Notes: generated by a model not told the origin, from the sequence alone. A DNA stretch of 64,000 nucleotides from Micromonospora_G sp044901685 (GCF_044901685.1 NZ_JBJDPS010000001.1:62001-126000), one strand, 5' to 3'; positions 37,101-46,002 are shown, counted from the first letter of the stretch. Translations and numbers: made by a program.

Positions 37101-38613
37101 GCAGGTCGGGGGACGGGTCGTAGGCGGCCCGCAGCACCACCGTGACCTGGTCGACGCGGAAGCCGGCCATCGCCCGCACGTCGGTGCCGGTGGGTCCGTG
37201 GTGCAGGTCGAAGGAGAGGTCGAGCAGTTCGACCTCGTCGCTCAGCATCCACTCGCCGCTGACCACGATCTCGCCGCCGAAGGTGGTACCGGCGCCGCCG
37301 GACGGCAGCGTCACGTCGGCCTGGAACCGGTTCACGTCGAGGTCGGGCAGGTGGCTCGGGTCCTCGCCGGTGAAGTGCTGGTAGACCTCGCGGATGCGCA
37401 GCGGCGCCTCGCCGTAGAGGCTGCCGCCGACCCGGCGCGTCGCCGAGTCGGCGACGAGTTGCAGGGTGCCCTCGTCGCCGATCGCCAGCAGCCCGTTGAC
37501 CAGGATGGACGTTCTCGGGCTGGCGGTCGGCCGGTCCACCCGTACGGTCAGTTCGAGGGCCTGGAGTTCGAGCAGGTTGTCGATGATGACCCAGTTCGTA
37601 TCGGCGCGTACGGTCAGCGCCATGTGACCGATCGCCCACGACCCGGTCGAGCGGGTGAGCGAGACGACCACCTCGCCGAGGCTGATCCCGGCGCTCGCGT
37701 CGATGCCGAACGGCAGGTCGAGGCTGTCCAGGCCGGCGAGGCGGGCGACGTCGTCGAGGGTGAGCGCGCCGAGCCCGCTGAAGTCGGCGGCGAGGACGAC
37801 GTCGTTGTCCCAGCCGACGATCTGGGCGGAGAGCAGCACCTGGTGCGTCTCGGTGCCGCCCTCGGCGGTGCTGACCCGCACGTCGATCGCGCCGGTGAGG
37901 ACCAGGATCGCCGAGACCTCGCTGTCGACGGTGCGGTAGTTCAGCCCCGGAACGCCGAAGATCTCGTACCGCAGGTCGGTCACCTGGAAGAGCCCGAGGC
38001 GCAGGCTCTCGCCGTCGGCGCCGTAGAGCACGATGCTCGGTACGGTCGGGTGGGCCAGCGGGAAACCGTCCGGGGCCAGGGTGACCATGGTGATCTCGCC
38101 GCTGACCGGGTGGCTGTCGCCGGGGAAGAGCAGCGCGACGGCGGTCATCCCGGCGGTGATCCGCAGGTCACCGACGAAGGTCATCGGCGCGTCGGCCGGG
38201 TCCGGCGTCGGGTTGTCGACGGTCGGGGCCAGGACCACGGTGTCCAGGGTCATCGTCGGGTTGTCGAACCGCAGCGTGCCGAGCAGGGTGCCGGCCAGCG
38301 CCGGGAACGCGTCCGCCAGCGACCAGGTCGGGGTGGCGGACGCGGTGACCCGTACGCGGGTGACGGTGTTGTCGGTGAGGGTGAACCGGACCGTGACGGC
38401 CAGGCCGGTGAGGGGCGCGGCGGTGCCGGTGCCGGTCACCACCGCGTCGCCGGCCTCGTCGGCGCGGCGGCAGCCGCTCAGGGTCAGCCGTCCGGTGGGC
38501 AGGAACCGACCGAGGTACGTGGCGTGCGCCGGATCCAGGGCGGACACGGCCAGGTCGAGGCGCCCGGCGGGTACGTCGGCGAGCAGCCGCTCCAGGGTCT
38601 GCCGGTCCGTCAT
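34129..38613 (-). CDS. giant DUF6603-type beta-rich protein
   Basis: This 1494-residue protein consists mostly of alternating short strands. From about 810 on it matches the DUF6603 pattern: VRLSRVGVAFRQGSGDPRLALLLDASVGLGG, FGLSGMGLAYSQGPVSITGAFL, FVYAWLDYPIGGPPFFLVRGIAAGFGYNR and similar repeats that suggest a long beta-solenoid or barrel. The N-terminal part (1-780) holds repeated strand units of unknown type. A Pro/Thr linker (about 780-800) divides the two. No signal peptide or catalytic motif is seen. ATG 38613 overlaps the hydrolase stop in ATGA. DUF6603 has no established function. The size and repeat content suggest a structural or binding role. Confidence 0.82.
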   Translation of the reverse strand: MTDRQTLERLLADVPAGRLDLAVSALDPAHATYLGRFLPTGRLTLSGCRRADEAGDAVVTGTGTAAPLTGLAVTVRFTLTDNTVTRVRVTASATPTWSLADAFPALAGTLLGTLRFDNPTMTLDTVVLAPTVDNPTPDPADAPMTFVGDLRITAGMTAVALLFPGDSHPVSGEITMVTLAPDGFPLAHPTVPSIVLYGADGESLRLGLFQVTDLRYEIFGVPGLNYRTVDSEVSAILVLTGAIDVRVSTAEGGTETHQVLLSAQIVGWDNDVVLAADFSGLGALTLDDVARLAGLDSLDLPFGIDASAGISLGEVVVSLTRSTGSWAIGHMALTVRADTNWVIIDNLLELQALELTVRVDRPTASPRTSILVNGLLAIGDEGTLQLVADSATRRVGGSLYGEAPLRIREVYQHFTGEDPSHLPDLDVNRFQADVTLPSGGAGTTFGGEIVVSGEWMLSDEVELLDLSFDLHHGPTGTDVRAMAGFRVDQVTVVLRAAYDPSPDLRWTFSGETGPGEAIPIGPAVDSLAERFGGLTLPAPLADLTVDNLGVDVSTGTKRLFVTGQARFPVDGTDVAITVTIDTAQRSFEGLVELAVPLRDGSTFHPRLDVHLDDDPTARRLAASYAHADSDPVPDVRALVGAFSPTAAGYIPPGVVVDVRHLIFAQNRPVGGTGTSYVLGVDLKLTVDLAGLPVVGEHLSGATTIGMDLLRILAATTALTAADVVALNKLLPSPIPALPAAGLPAGFTIDGTLRLGPLEQPVTLPVSGATGTTTPPAGPVPTPPNQTTTGDNAAWLPVQRAFGPVRLSRVGVAFRQGSGDPRLALLLDASVGLGGLTLSLQGLSVGISLTDPLSTPSFGLSGMGLAYSQGPVSITGAFLKSEIVYDGVTYPAYGGTAQLRSGELSLTAIGSYTQLPAGPSVFVYAWLDYPIGGPPFFLVRGIAAGFGYNRRLVLPPIDNVASFPLIAEVTGSRTRDSDLGAELRALTQWIPPSVGDILLTAGVHFTSFEMVDSFVLVAATFGHRFELDVLGLSTLVLPSPEVGAVVTPIAEVQLALRASLVPEDGYLTVLAQLTRDSFLLSRACHLTGGIAFSTWFAGPHSGDFVLTAGGYHPHFPVPAHYPTVPRLGFNWQVSPQLRVAGSAYFALTPGALMAGGGLSAVWQDGSMRAWFDASMDFLIAWQPYHYEASLHVSVGASYTYHFFGTHTINVRVGTEVNLWGPDFGGTAKVDLHVTSIHIAFGAGRGGGPQALDWTTFRNTLLPAPSEITSVTLRADSRRAAPDAPADDLGIVDPASLVLSTDSRIPISRAVRGTEETALGTGPASATRFGIGPMEIAVGDGSATHRIVITLGGKNVENQFDYAPVFKSLPTALWGGRLTPAATDNTLTPELVTGYAVTPRTVSDPEPAWLDRAALQADTALFEVKNAIRLAAPAAVPDAPGTDPERTKQVTDTFRSPAVAAARAGVLAALLPHASVDLTGFDTSQFHSIPRVAANA

Positions 38614-39881
38614 CAGCGCGTCCAGACGATGTCGAGGCTGCCGTGCGACCCGGTGATGTACACCGGTGCCTTGATCTTCATCTGCTGCACCACGTACATG
38701 CTGACGGTGAGGTCCCAGCACCAGCCGTCGTGCGCGGCGGTGATTTTCCGGGCGGTGAAGTTGTCGACGTAGTTCGACACGGTCGGCCAGGACGGCAGGT
38801 GGTGCGACTTGCTGCCCTTACGGGCCGCGCTGATGATCGCCTCCGTCTTCGGCTTCACCACCTCCAGCCACTCCCGCGCCCCCGACGTCGTCATGCTGCC
38901 GTGGTGCGCGATGTGCATGACGTCCACCGCCGTGACCCGGGCCTTGGTCTGGGCGGCGTACTTTCCGGCACTGATCATGTAGTGCTCGGTGCTCCGGGTG
39001 GCGTCGCCGCAGAGCAGCAGTTTCTTGCCGTAGACCTCGACGAGCAGCACCAGGCTGGCCCGGTTCTTGCCCTTGTCGGTGTCGTTGTCCTTGGCGTAGT
39101 CCTCGGTGACGCCGCCGGCCAGGATGGTGACCGTGCAGGCAGGGGCGGCCTCGGCGACGATCGTCAACCCGCCCCCGGCGTCGAGGCAGTCGACCTGACC
39201 AGCGACGGTGCCGGGCACCATCGCCGTCCCGTTGAGGGATATCTCGCCCCGGACCACGGACCCGTCCGGCTTCGTCTCCAGGTTGTGCGTCACCTTGAAG
39301 ATCTTGGTGTTGTCGTCCATGTGTGTCGTGAGCCAGTCGATGGCGCCGACGTACTCGTTGGAGTCGCCGCTGTGGTAGACCCGCCCGACCTTCATCTTCC
39401 GCCCGGTGCGGGCGTCGTCGAGCACCGACGCCAGCCGGTTGTAGTGGTCACCGTCCGGGTGGGTGAAGACCATGATGTCGATCCGGTCGCTGCCGCCGAG
39501 ATACCAGGCGACGTCCAGACTGTTCCAGATGAACTGGTCGTGCGCCTTGCCGCTCGCCGCGTCGAACGTGGTCGAGCCGCAGTCGATCAGCACGACCTTG
39601 CCGCCCGGTGTCTTGAACACGATGCAGTCGCCCTGACCGGAACGGAGGAACGTGGCGTAGAAACCCGTGTCCGCCCGGGTGCCGACGATGGGCACCACCG
39701 GTCGCGCGGTGGGCTCGACCGCCGTCACGAGCCGCAGCACCTCCGCGTCGAGCTTCGCCTGTTCCGCCGCTGCCTTGTCCACCTTCGCCTTCTTCTTCGG
39801 CACCTCCTCGCGGCTGCTCGACGTGGGGGTCTTCTTCGAGGAGTCGTCCCCCTCGCGGCTGCGCTTCTTGCTGTCGACCAT
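38613..39881 (-). CDS. ComEC/Rec2-like metallo-beta-lactamase-fold hydrolase with Lys-rich N-terminus
   Basis: This 422-residue protein has a disordered, highly charged N-terminal tail (about 1-50) with KKRSR, SSKKT and PKKKAKVDKAAAEQAKLDAE, then a metallo-beta-lactamase fold. The metal motif is FTHPDGDHYN (His141, Asp143, Asp145, His146). Other ligands come from LLLCGDATRS and MHIAHHGS. FLRSGQGDCIVFKTPGGKVVLIDCG is the first strand pair of the soluble ComEC-like hydrolase group. Relatives cleave nucleic acids or phosphodiesters. There are no membrane helices, so this is not a DNA-uptake channel. It is coupled by ATGA to the DUF6603 gene and lies about 100 bases after the LamG gene. Confidence 0.85.
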   Translation of the reverse strand: MVDSKKRSREGDDSSKKTPTSSSREEVPKKKAKVDKAAAEQAKLDAEVLRLVTAVEPTARPVVPIVGTRADTGFYATFLRSGQGDCIVFKTPGGKVVLIDCGSTTFDAASGKAHDQFIWNSLDVAWYLGGSDRIDIMVFTHPDGDHYNRLASVLDDARTGRKMKVGRVYHSGDSNEYVGAIDWLTTHMDDNTKIFKVTHNLETKPDGSVVRGEISLNGTAMVPGTVAGQVDCLDAGGGLTIVAEAAPACTVTILAGGVTEDYAKDNDTDKGKNRASLVLLVEVYGKKLLLCGDATRSTEHYMISAGKYAAQTKARVTAVDVMHIAHHGSMTTSGAREWLEVVKPKTEAIISAARKGSKSHHLPSWPTVSNYVDNFTARKITAAHDGWCWDLTVSMYVVQQMKIKAPVYITGSHGSLDIVWTR

Positions 39882-39981
39882 GTGCGCCGGACTCCTCGCT
39901 GCCGGGGGTGGGACGGTGGACGGGGCCCGGGATCACGAGGGCCGGCTGGCCGTACGGCGACCTCGCGCTCCCGGGACGGCG

Positions 39982-42147
39982 CTAGATCGGGAAAGCGCGG
40001 GTCAACCTGATCAGGTGGGCCAGTTCGTGCTCGGTGAGGGTGGTGCCGCCCAGGCGCAGGGTCGTGAGGTTCGCGGCCCGGGCGAAGATGTCCCGCAACT
40101 CGTCGGAGTTCAGATTCCCCTCCTTGATCAGAAGCCCCTCGGCCCGAGCCTCGATCCGGTGCCAGAACTTGCCCGCGTGGTGGAACCGGAGGCTCGGGTA
40201 CGTCACCACGTTGGCCGCGGTCTCCGACTGGTACAGCTCCAGGAAGAGCTGCTTGCCGCCGCTCTGGGTCTGCCGGCGCAATTGGAGGTGCTCGGTGACG
40301 GCGTCCACCGTCAGGCGGAACAGTGGATCCGTGGTGCCGATGCCGACGTTGTTGCCGATCGGATTGATCGCCAACGGCGTACTGCCGTGCGACTGCACCC
40401 AGGAGTACCGCAGGGCGTGGCCGAGCCGCAGGTTCGGGGCGTTGGTCGCGCCGAGGATCAGGGTCCCGTCGTCGGCGCCGTTGGCCGGGGCGACGATGTG
40501 CAGCCGCGCCTGCGGGGCCGAGGTGCCGATCCCGAGCCGGCTGCCGGAGAAGAGCAGCGGGGTACGTTCCACCGCGACGCTGACGAAGCCGTCCTGGAAC
40601 CCGGGCACGTTGCGGTACGACAGCACCAGCGGCGAGTGCCCCGGGGTGGGCAGTGGGTGGATCGGACCGATCGCGAGTTCCAACCAGCCGTCGGCCGGGA
40701 TGCTGGTGTCGGCTTTCGGGGTGAGCGTCCAGGTCCCCCGCTCGTCCTCGTCGAGGCGCTCCACGTCCCAGTCGACACCGGTGGTGCCGCTCAGCGTCAC
40801 GTCCACCGAGTCGACCTGACCGGACGTGGTCAGTGCCCAGTCCCGGGTCTCGTTGGCGAGCTGCAGGTCGAAGGAGACGACCAGGGCCGAGGCGCCGCCC
40901 CGGTTGGTCGTCCCGGAACCGGTCAGCGGGATCGCGACCTGGCGGGAGACGTTCGACACCCGCAGCCGCAGGGTGCTCGTCTCCGTACCGGTGCTGAGCA
41001 CCTGGTTGCCGCCGACGAATCCGATGTCGAGCGGGATGTCCGGCCGTCCCCGGTGGTTGACCACCTCCAGCGACTGCTGGCGAGTGCCGACGAGCTCGCT
41101 GTTCCCGCCGGGGTGGGCGAGGCGCCGGTACCCGAGTTCGACCCGGGTGGCCCGGGTGCCGTCGGAGCCGTCCGGGCGCAGGCCGGTCAGCGGCAGGTCG
41201 ATCGAGGCGCCGGCCGGGATGACGGTGTCCGCCGGCCCGAGCAGGTGGAACGTCGTACGGTCGGGGCTGACCGCCATCGTCCACCCCGGTGCGGCGATCC
41301 CGACCGTGCCTGCGGTGGCGAGGGTGCCGGGGCGCCAGGTGAGGGTGAGGTGCCGGTTCGTCGCGGAAACCGGGCCGGGAACCGACCATGTTGTGACGTC
41401 GTGGCGGGAGGTGTTGGTGACCCGCAGGGTGAGGATCTGGTCGGTGGCGGCGTCGTTGATGTAGAGCACCGGCTGGTCGTCGGCGTTGGCCAACGCGAAG
41501 TCGAGCGGATGGGTACGGGCGAAGGCCGCGACCGTCGACCCGTCGGCGGAGACCAGCTCGGCGACCTGTCCGGGGTCGAGCGCGGTGTCGAAGAGCCGCA
41601 GCGCCGACACCGCCATCTTCCGGTGACCGCTGCCGATGCCCGGCTCCCGCCCGACCACCACGGGCCCCTCGACCGGCAGCGGGCTGGGCACGTTCACGTT
41701 CGAGACCTCGACCCCGTCGAGGTACGTCCGCAGCGTGCCGGTGTCGCGTACCACCGCGACGTGGTGCCACTCGTCGAAGGTGAAGATGCCCGGCCCGGTC
41801 TGGGCGCGCAGGGCGCCCTGGACGGTCCGGGTGTCGGTGGCGAGCGTGCCGTCGGCGCTCAGGCGCAACGCGGCGGAGATCCGCCCCAGCACCGGGGTGA
41901 CCGGCCCGGTCGGCCGGGTGACCCGGACCCAGGCCGCCATCGTGTACGTCGGCGTGGGCGGCAGCGCCGGGGAGACCAGTGCGTCGCCGTCCCCGTCCAG
42001 GACCACCACGGCGCCGAACCGGTCGTCGGCCGCGACGGTCGGGTTGCCCTCGGTACGGCCGTCGCGCTGGGCGGGCGCGTAGTCGACGATGACGTTGCCC
42101 GGTGCGATGTCGTCGAGCTGCCAGTGCAGCAGCGGCGCCGGGATCAT
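39982..42147 (-). CDS. LamG-domain protein with tail-fibre-like C-terminus
   Basis: This 721-residue protein has a LamG/concanavalin-like domain (about 1-200, with YTMAAWVRVTRP, FDEWHHVAVVRDTGTLRTYLDGVEV and KMAVSALRLFDTALDP), which usually binds carbohydrate. A middle of Ig-like strands follows (about 200-510). The C-terminal region has two copies of the R-L-G-I-G-T-S/T-x-P motif (GSRLGIGTSAPQARLHI and NNVGIGTTDPLFRLTV). That motif is frequent in phage tail fibres and surface adhesins. The last 60 residues are helical. No signal peptide is present. It overlaps the 63-aa gene by four bases. The likely role is a receptor- or glycan-binding fibre, by inference. Confidence 0.82.
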   Translation of the reverse strand: MIPAPLLHWQLDDIAPGNVIVDYAPAQRDGRTEGNPTVAADDRFGAVVVLDGDGDALVSPALPPTPTYTMAAWVRVTRPTGPVTPVLGRISAALRLSADGTLATDTRTVQGALRAQTGPGIFTFDEWHHVAVVRDTGTLRTYLDGVEVSNVNVPSPLPVEGPVVVGREPGIGSGHRKMAVSALRLFDTALDPGQVAELVSADGSTVAAFARTHPLDFALANADDQPVLYINDAATDQILTLRVTNTSRHDVTTWSVPGPVSATNRHLTLTWRPGTLATAGTVGIAAPGWTMAVSPDRTTFHLLGPADTVIPAGASIDLPLTGLRPDGSDGTRATRVELGYRRLAHPGGNSELVGTRQQSLEVVNHRGRPDIPLDIGFVGGNQVLSTGTETSTLRLRVSNVSRQVAIPLTGSGTTNRGGASALVVSFDLQLANETRDWALTTSGQVDSVDVTLSGTTGVDWDVERLDEDERGTWTLTPKADTSIPADGWLELAIGPIHPLPTPGHSPLVLSYRNVPGFQDGFVSVAVERTPLLFSGSRLGIGTSAPQARLHIVAPANGADDGTLILGATNAPNLRLGHALRYSWVQSHGSTPLAINPIGNNVGIGTTDPLFRLTVDAVTEHLQLRRQTQSGGKQLFLELYQSETAANVVTYPSLRFHHAGKFWHRIEARAEGLLIKEGNLNSDELRDIFARAANLTTLRLGGTTLTEHELAHLIRLTRAFPI

Positions 42148-42335
42148 GCCGACCGGGCCACGGAGAGACCGGAACCCTCGTCCCCGGCCGGGGCGGACGC
42201 GGTCTGCACCTGCGCGCTGGCCTGCCGACCGATCGTCTCGACCAGCTCGTACACCCGGGCGTACGGCATCTGCCCGAGCGCCTCCAGGATCGTGTTTGTC
42301 TGTTCCAGGGTCAGGCTGAGGGTGATCTGGGGCAT
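42144..42335 (-). CDS. 63-aa small protein, phage-tail-associated type
   Basis: This protein begins MPQITLSLTLEQTNTILEAL, with a strand then a helix, and continues GQMPYARVYELVETIGRQAS. Short proteins with this 'ITLxLTxxETNxILxALGxxPYxxVYxLI' layout occur next to phage structural genes. The stop overlaps the LamG start. Its function is unknown, but its place between the large genes argues that it is real and part of the same assembly. Confidence 0.7.
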   Translation of the reverse strand: MPQITLSLTLEQTNTILEALGQMPYARVYELVETIGRQASAQVQTASAPAGDEGSGLSVARSA

Positions 42336-42390
42336 CGGACGGCTCTCTCGACGAGGGGAGGGGCGTGGGGGAACGGCGACGGGTGGGTTG

Positions 42391-45300
42391 TCAGTCGGCC
42401 GGCTGTCGGCGCAACGTGAGCCAGCCCTCCCGGGCGGTCAGGTCGACCGGGAACGCGTCGGCCAGGTCGGGCGGCTCGGCGACCTCGACCCAGCCGTCGG
42501 TCTCCCGTTCCCGCCACGACCAGCTCCGGTGCGGGTCGGCGGCGGGACTGACCAGGGCGAGCGTCGCGGCGTCGGTCAGCACCGGCGCCACGAGGAATCC
42601 GGTCTCCAGCCGGGCCAGCGCCGCCTGGTGGTGGTCGGCGTCGAGCCGGGTGGAGACGGTCGGCAGGACGCCGGAGGTCGCGTGGATCGCCCCGGCCGGC
42701 TCCAGCAACACGGTGAGGGTCAGCGCGGACAGGTCGACGCCGACCGCGAGCGGCGGGTCGACCTCGTCGGCGGCGAGCGTGACCACGTCGTGGTAGTGCT
42801 CGTCGAGCTCGCCGTCCGGGCCCTCGCGCCAGTAGCCGAGCGTCCCGTCGCCCAGCCGACCCCGTTCACCGAGCCGGACCGGGAACCGGACCAGGGGATA
42901 GCCGTCGCTGTCCCGGTCGGTGCGCCCCAGGTCCTGCCGGAACACGTTCCAGTCCTGGTGGACCAGTGGTACGCCGGGGGCCTCCAGATCGAGCCGTAGC
43001 CGTACGACCGCCACCGGCCGTCCGACCAGGGTGGCCCGCCCCGAGTGCTGGCCCGGGTCCTCCGGCTCCACCGCCTCCAGCGTGTCGTCCAGCCGGGACA
43101 TGAACTCGGCCAACCGCTGAACGCCCAGGTCACGTAGCCAGGTGACGACCCGACGCAGCTTGCCGTTGGCGATCATTTCGGGCTCGGTGACCAGGCCGTC
43201 CGGGGCGGCCTCCCACCGCACCGGGGCCGCGCTCAGGTAGAGCGTGCCCAGCCACTGCCCGTCGGTGGCGTAGACCCGCAGCCCGTCGTCGAGCGGATCC
43301 GGCAGCAGCCACCCGCAGACCGGCGAAGAGTCCGGCAGCCCGCTGAGCGGACGGTCCGGGTGGTCGCCGTCGAGCAGGTCGAGCCGAATCCGCGCCGGTA
43401 CGGCGAGTCGAGGCGGCATCGCCACCCAGGTCGGCCGGTTCGGCGTACTCAGCCAGGTGGTGGTCCCGGGCCGTTCGACGTCCACGTCGTACCCGATGCC
43501 GAAGCTGTCCACGATCCGCAGCCGTCGTACCCGCAACGCGCCGGACCGGATCGGGTTGAAGTCGCTCATCGGCACCGGCGCGTACCGGCCCTCTCCCGCC
43601 ACCGCCGCGTCGACGACGGTGGCCAGCGCCTGACCGGCGGGAAACCCCAACGGGTCGGTGATCGGCAACTGGCGGACCATCCGGAGCATGACCAGGGCGT
43701 CGTTGAACCCGCCGAGGCTCTGCGCCAGGTTGCTCCCTTCCTGCACCGCGAGATGCCGGTACGCGGCGGCGAGGACGGGCAGCCGCTTGTCGTCGGCCCG
43801 CGCGGCGCACCAGTCGAGCAACGGCCCGGGATCGGCGTCGAGCTGTGCCGAGGTGAACGGCGGCAGGCCGGAGGCGGTGCGTTCGTCGTTCGCCCGGGCC
43901 AGTGGCGTACTCCGCAGGTAGCGCAGGATCCGGGTGGAGAGCACCGGCCGGGTGGCCGAGGAGAGCACGGTGCTGCCGGTGTAGACGTTCGCGCCGCTGT
44001 CCACCAGGTCGCGGCCGGGGCGTGGACGCAGTTCACGGTCGCCGTCGGCCAGCGTGTAGTTCGCGGTGACGAAGTCCGGAGCGAAGTCGTGACCCGAGGT
44101 GCCGAGGTTGTTGCCGGCGCGGGTGGGGAAGAACTCGACCTCCCAGTGCAGCAGTACCGGGTGCCACGGCTGTCCGGTCCAGGCACGTAGGCCGGGATGG
44201 TCGGGCTCGTCCTCGGCCAGCTTCGTGGCGAGCGCCCCGGCGAGGTCGGCGAGCCGACTGACGCCGGCCGGTCCGGCCAGGTCGGTCTCGCCCAGGTCGG
44301 CGAGGTCCAGCGGCGTGCAGGGCAGTAGCCCGTCGGGCTGGTCGGCGCCGTCCCGGCCGTACCGGTCCGACGGGGTGGCCGCCGCGCCGGTGAGCAGCAC
44401 CACCGGCTCGTTGGGCAGATGGTACGGAGCGTCGGGCACCTGTTGCAGCACAAAACGACTGCGGGCGGTGGTGCTCACGACGACGTTGACCTCGTCGAGC
44501 GCCCGCTGCGTCTCCTGCCGGGCCGCGAGCAGCCGGTCGGCCAGACTGGTGCTGGTGCTGGTGCTGGTGCTGGTGCTGGTGCTGGTGCTGGCCGGGGGCC
44601 GACCGCCGAGCGCCGCGAGCCGGGCGGTCACCGTGTCAACCTGACGTCGCAGGTACAGCGCGACCAGGTCCGGGTCGGGGAAGTCGGAGCGAAGGCCCTC
44701 CGGGGGGTACGCGCAGACCACGTACCGGTGCCAGTCGGCGAAGAGCCGGCGGCGCAACCCGGTCACGACGGCTGCTTCCGCGTCGTACCCGGACTGCGCC
44801 TGGTTCAGCGCGACCAGCAGGTCGCCGACGTGCTCGGGCAGGGAGAGCCGCTCCCGGGCCTGGCGCTGCTCCGCGGTGACCGGGTCGCCGCCGGCCCCGT
44901 CGGGGGTGAGCGGGTCGTCCTGCCGGCGTACGGTCCAGACGGTGCCGGCCGCGACCGGTCCGAACGAGGCCGTGTGCCGGGCCTGGGCGAGGCGGGTGGG
45001 CAGGTCGAGGCTGGTGTTCTCCAACTCGTCGGCGACGGTGAGCGCCTCCAGCAGCTCCTCCGTGGTCGTCTCGGAAACGTCGGGCAGCACCGCGCCCAAG
45101 TGCGCCGCGAGGGCTTCGGTGGCGGTGTTCGCCACCCAGACCCCGCTCTCGGTCCCCACTGCCGGGCCGGGCGTCGGCGGTGTCTCGGCGCCGCCGGCAA
45201 ACGTCAGCCGGCCGTAGCAGAGCATCCGGGTGGGGGCGTCGCCGCCTTCGATCGAGACCGACCAGTCGAGCGCGTCGGCGACGGTGTCGGGCCACGGCCG

Positions 45301-46002
45301 GTCGCCGGCCGAGGTCAGGACGGCGTGCAGCTCGTCGTCGGCATGATCGGCATACCACCCGACCACGTCGTAGCGCAGCCCGGCGGCAGGTACGTCCGCC
45401 CCGTGGTCGGCGTCGTGAAATCCGAACACGCTGGACGAGTTCGGATAGAACGCTGCGAACGTCGGCTCACCGTAACCCAGCGCGGTGAGCGCGGCGACCC
45501 GATCGGCGGGCGGGCCCGGCCACGCCGACAGCGGCAGCCGACGGCCCAGGCGGCGCCAGGGCCGGCCGGTCGGGCCCGGAGGGTCGCCGTCGAGCAGCGG
45601 ATAGCCGACGGCACCCCGGTCGACGTCGGTGAGCACGTCGCTCTCCACCACCCAGCGGTCCGCGACGCCGTCCGCGCCGGTCCGGGTGACCAGCCACCGG
45701 TTCGGGACCCGGGGCAGGTCGATGGTCGGCCCGGAGTCGCCGGCAGCAGCGGTATGGGTCAACCTGGTCAACGCGTCCGGTAGCGACCAGTGCAGGTGGA
45801 CCCCGGCCGGGAGGAGCAGGTCCTGCTGGAACGGGGTGGGCAGGATCGTGTCGCTGAGACTCGGCTCCCCGTGGTCGACGTCCCGGCCGGTGATCGCGTC
45901 GACGTACGGCAGTCGGCTGAAGTCGGCGGTCGATCCGGTGACGGCCCGGTCGGTGGCGAGCCAGAGAGCATCCACCCTTACGGGCACGGCGAGTAGGCGC
46001 AT
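42391..46002 (-). CDS. ~1200-aa protein of unknown function, first gene of the DUF6603 operon
   Basis: No known domain is recognised in this protein of about 1203 residues. The N-terminal part (1-120) carries LLLPAGVHLHWSLPDALTR, and the middle has VLLHWEVEFFPTRAGNNLGT and STRILRYLRSTPLARANDERT. A C-terminal region (about 800-1190) is beta-rich with RIVDSFGIGYDVDVERP and LVHQDWNVFRQDLGR. A Ser/Thr stretch at about 470-486 comes from a hexamer repeat. No signal peptide, transmembrane segment or catalytic motif is evident. ATG 46002 is taken as start; a TTG at 46020 is also in frame. It is read first in the operon. Confidence 0.72.
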   Translation of the reverse strand: MRLLAVPVRVDALWLATDRAVTGSTADFSRLPYVDAITGRDVDHGEPSLSDTILPTPFQQDLLLPAGVHLHWSLPDALTRLTHTAAAGDSGPTIDLPRVPNRWLVTRTGADGVADRWVVESDVLTDVDRGAVGYPLLDGDPPGPTGRPWRRLGRRLPLSAWPGPPADRVAALTALGYGEPTFAAFYPNSSSVFGFHDADHGADVPAAGLRYDVVGWYADHADDELHAVLTSAGDRPWPDTVADALDWSVSIEGGDAPTRMLCYGRLTFAGGAETPPTPGPAVGTESGVWVANTATEALAAHLGAVLPDVSETTTEELLEALTVADELENTSLDLPTRLAQARHTASFGPVAAGTVWTVRRQDDPLTPDGAGGDPVTAEQRQARERLSLPEHVGDLLVALNQAQSGYDAEAAVVTGLRRRLFADWHRYVVCAYPPEGLRSDFPDPDLVALYLRRQVDTVTARLAALGGRPPASTSTSTSTSTSTSTSLADRLLAARQETQRALDEVNVVVSTTARSRFVLQQVPDAPYHLPNEPVVLLTGAAATPSDRYGRDGADQPDGLLPCTPLDLADLGETDLAGPAGVSRLADLAGALATKLAEDEPDHPGLRAWTGQPWHPVLLHWEVEFFPTRAGNNLGTSGHDFAPDFVTANYTLADGDRELRPRPGRDLVDSGANVYTGSTVLSSATRPVLSTRILRYLRSTPLARANDERTASGLPPFTSAQLDADPGPLLDWCAARADDKRLPVLAAAYRHLAVQEGSNLAQSLGGFNDALVMLRMVRQLPITDPLGFPAGQALATVVDAAVAGEGRYAPVPMSDFNPIRSGALRVRRLRIVDSFGIGYDVDVERPGTTTWLSTPNRPTWVAMPPRLAVPARIRLDLLDGDHPDRPLSGLPDSSPVCGWLLPDPLDDGLRVYATDGQWLGTLYLSAAPVRWEAAPDGLVTEPEMIANGKLRRVVTWLRDLGVQRLAEFMSRLDDTLEAVEPEDPGQHSGRATLVGRPVAVVRLRLDLEAPGVPLVHQDWNVFRQDLGRTDRDSDGYPLVRFPVRLGERGRLGDGTLGYWREGPDGELDEHYHDVVTLAADEVDPPLAVGVDLSALTLTVLLEPAGAIHATSGVLPTVSTRLDADHHQAALARLETGFLVAPVLTDAATLALVSPAADPHRSWSWRERETDGWVEVAEPPDLADAFPVDLTAREGWLTLRRQPAD
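44546..44587 (-). repeat. hexamer tandem repeat (CTGGTG)7
   Basis: Seven in-frame CTGGTG units (plus strand) encode a Ser-Thr alternating linker in the 1200-aa protein. Copy changes would keep the frame. Confidence 0.9.

Noticed and set aside
36802..38772. 656-codon plus-strand open frame over the DUF6603 gene
   Set aside because: Antisense shadow in high-GC DNA; Gly/Glu/Val/Arg-rich with no motifs.
39667..42999. 1110-codon plus-strand open frame across two minus-strand genes
   Set aside because: It spans the boundaries of recognisable genes on the other strand and lacks domains.
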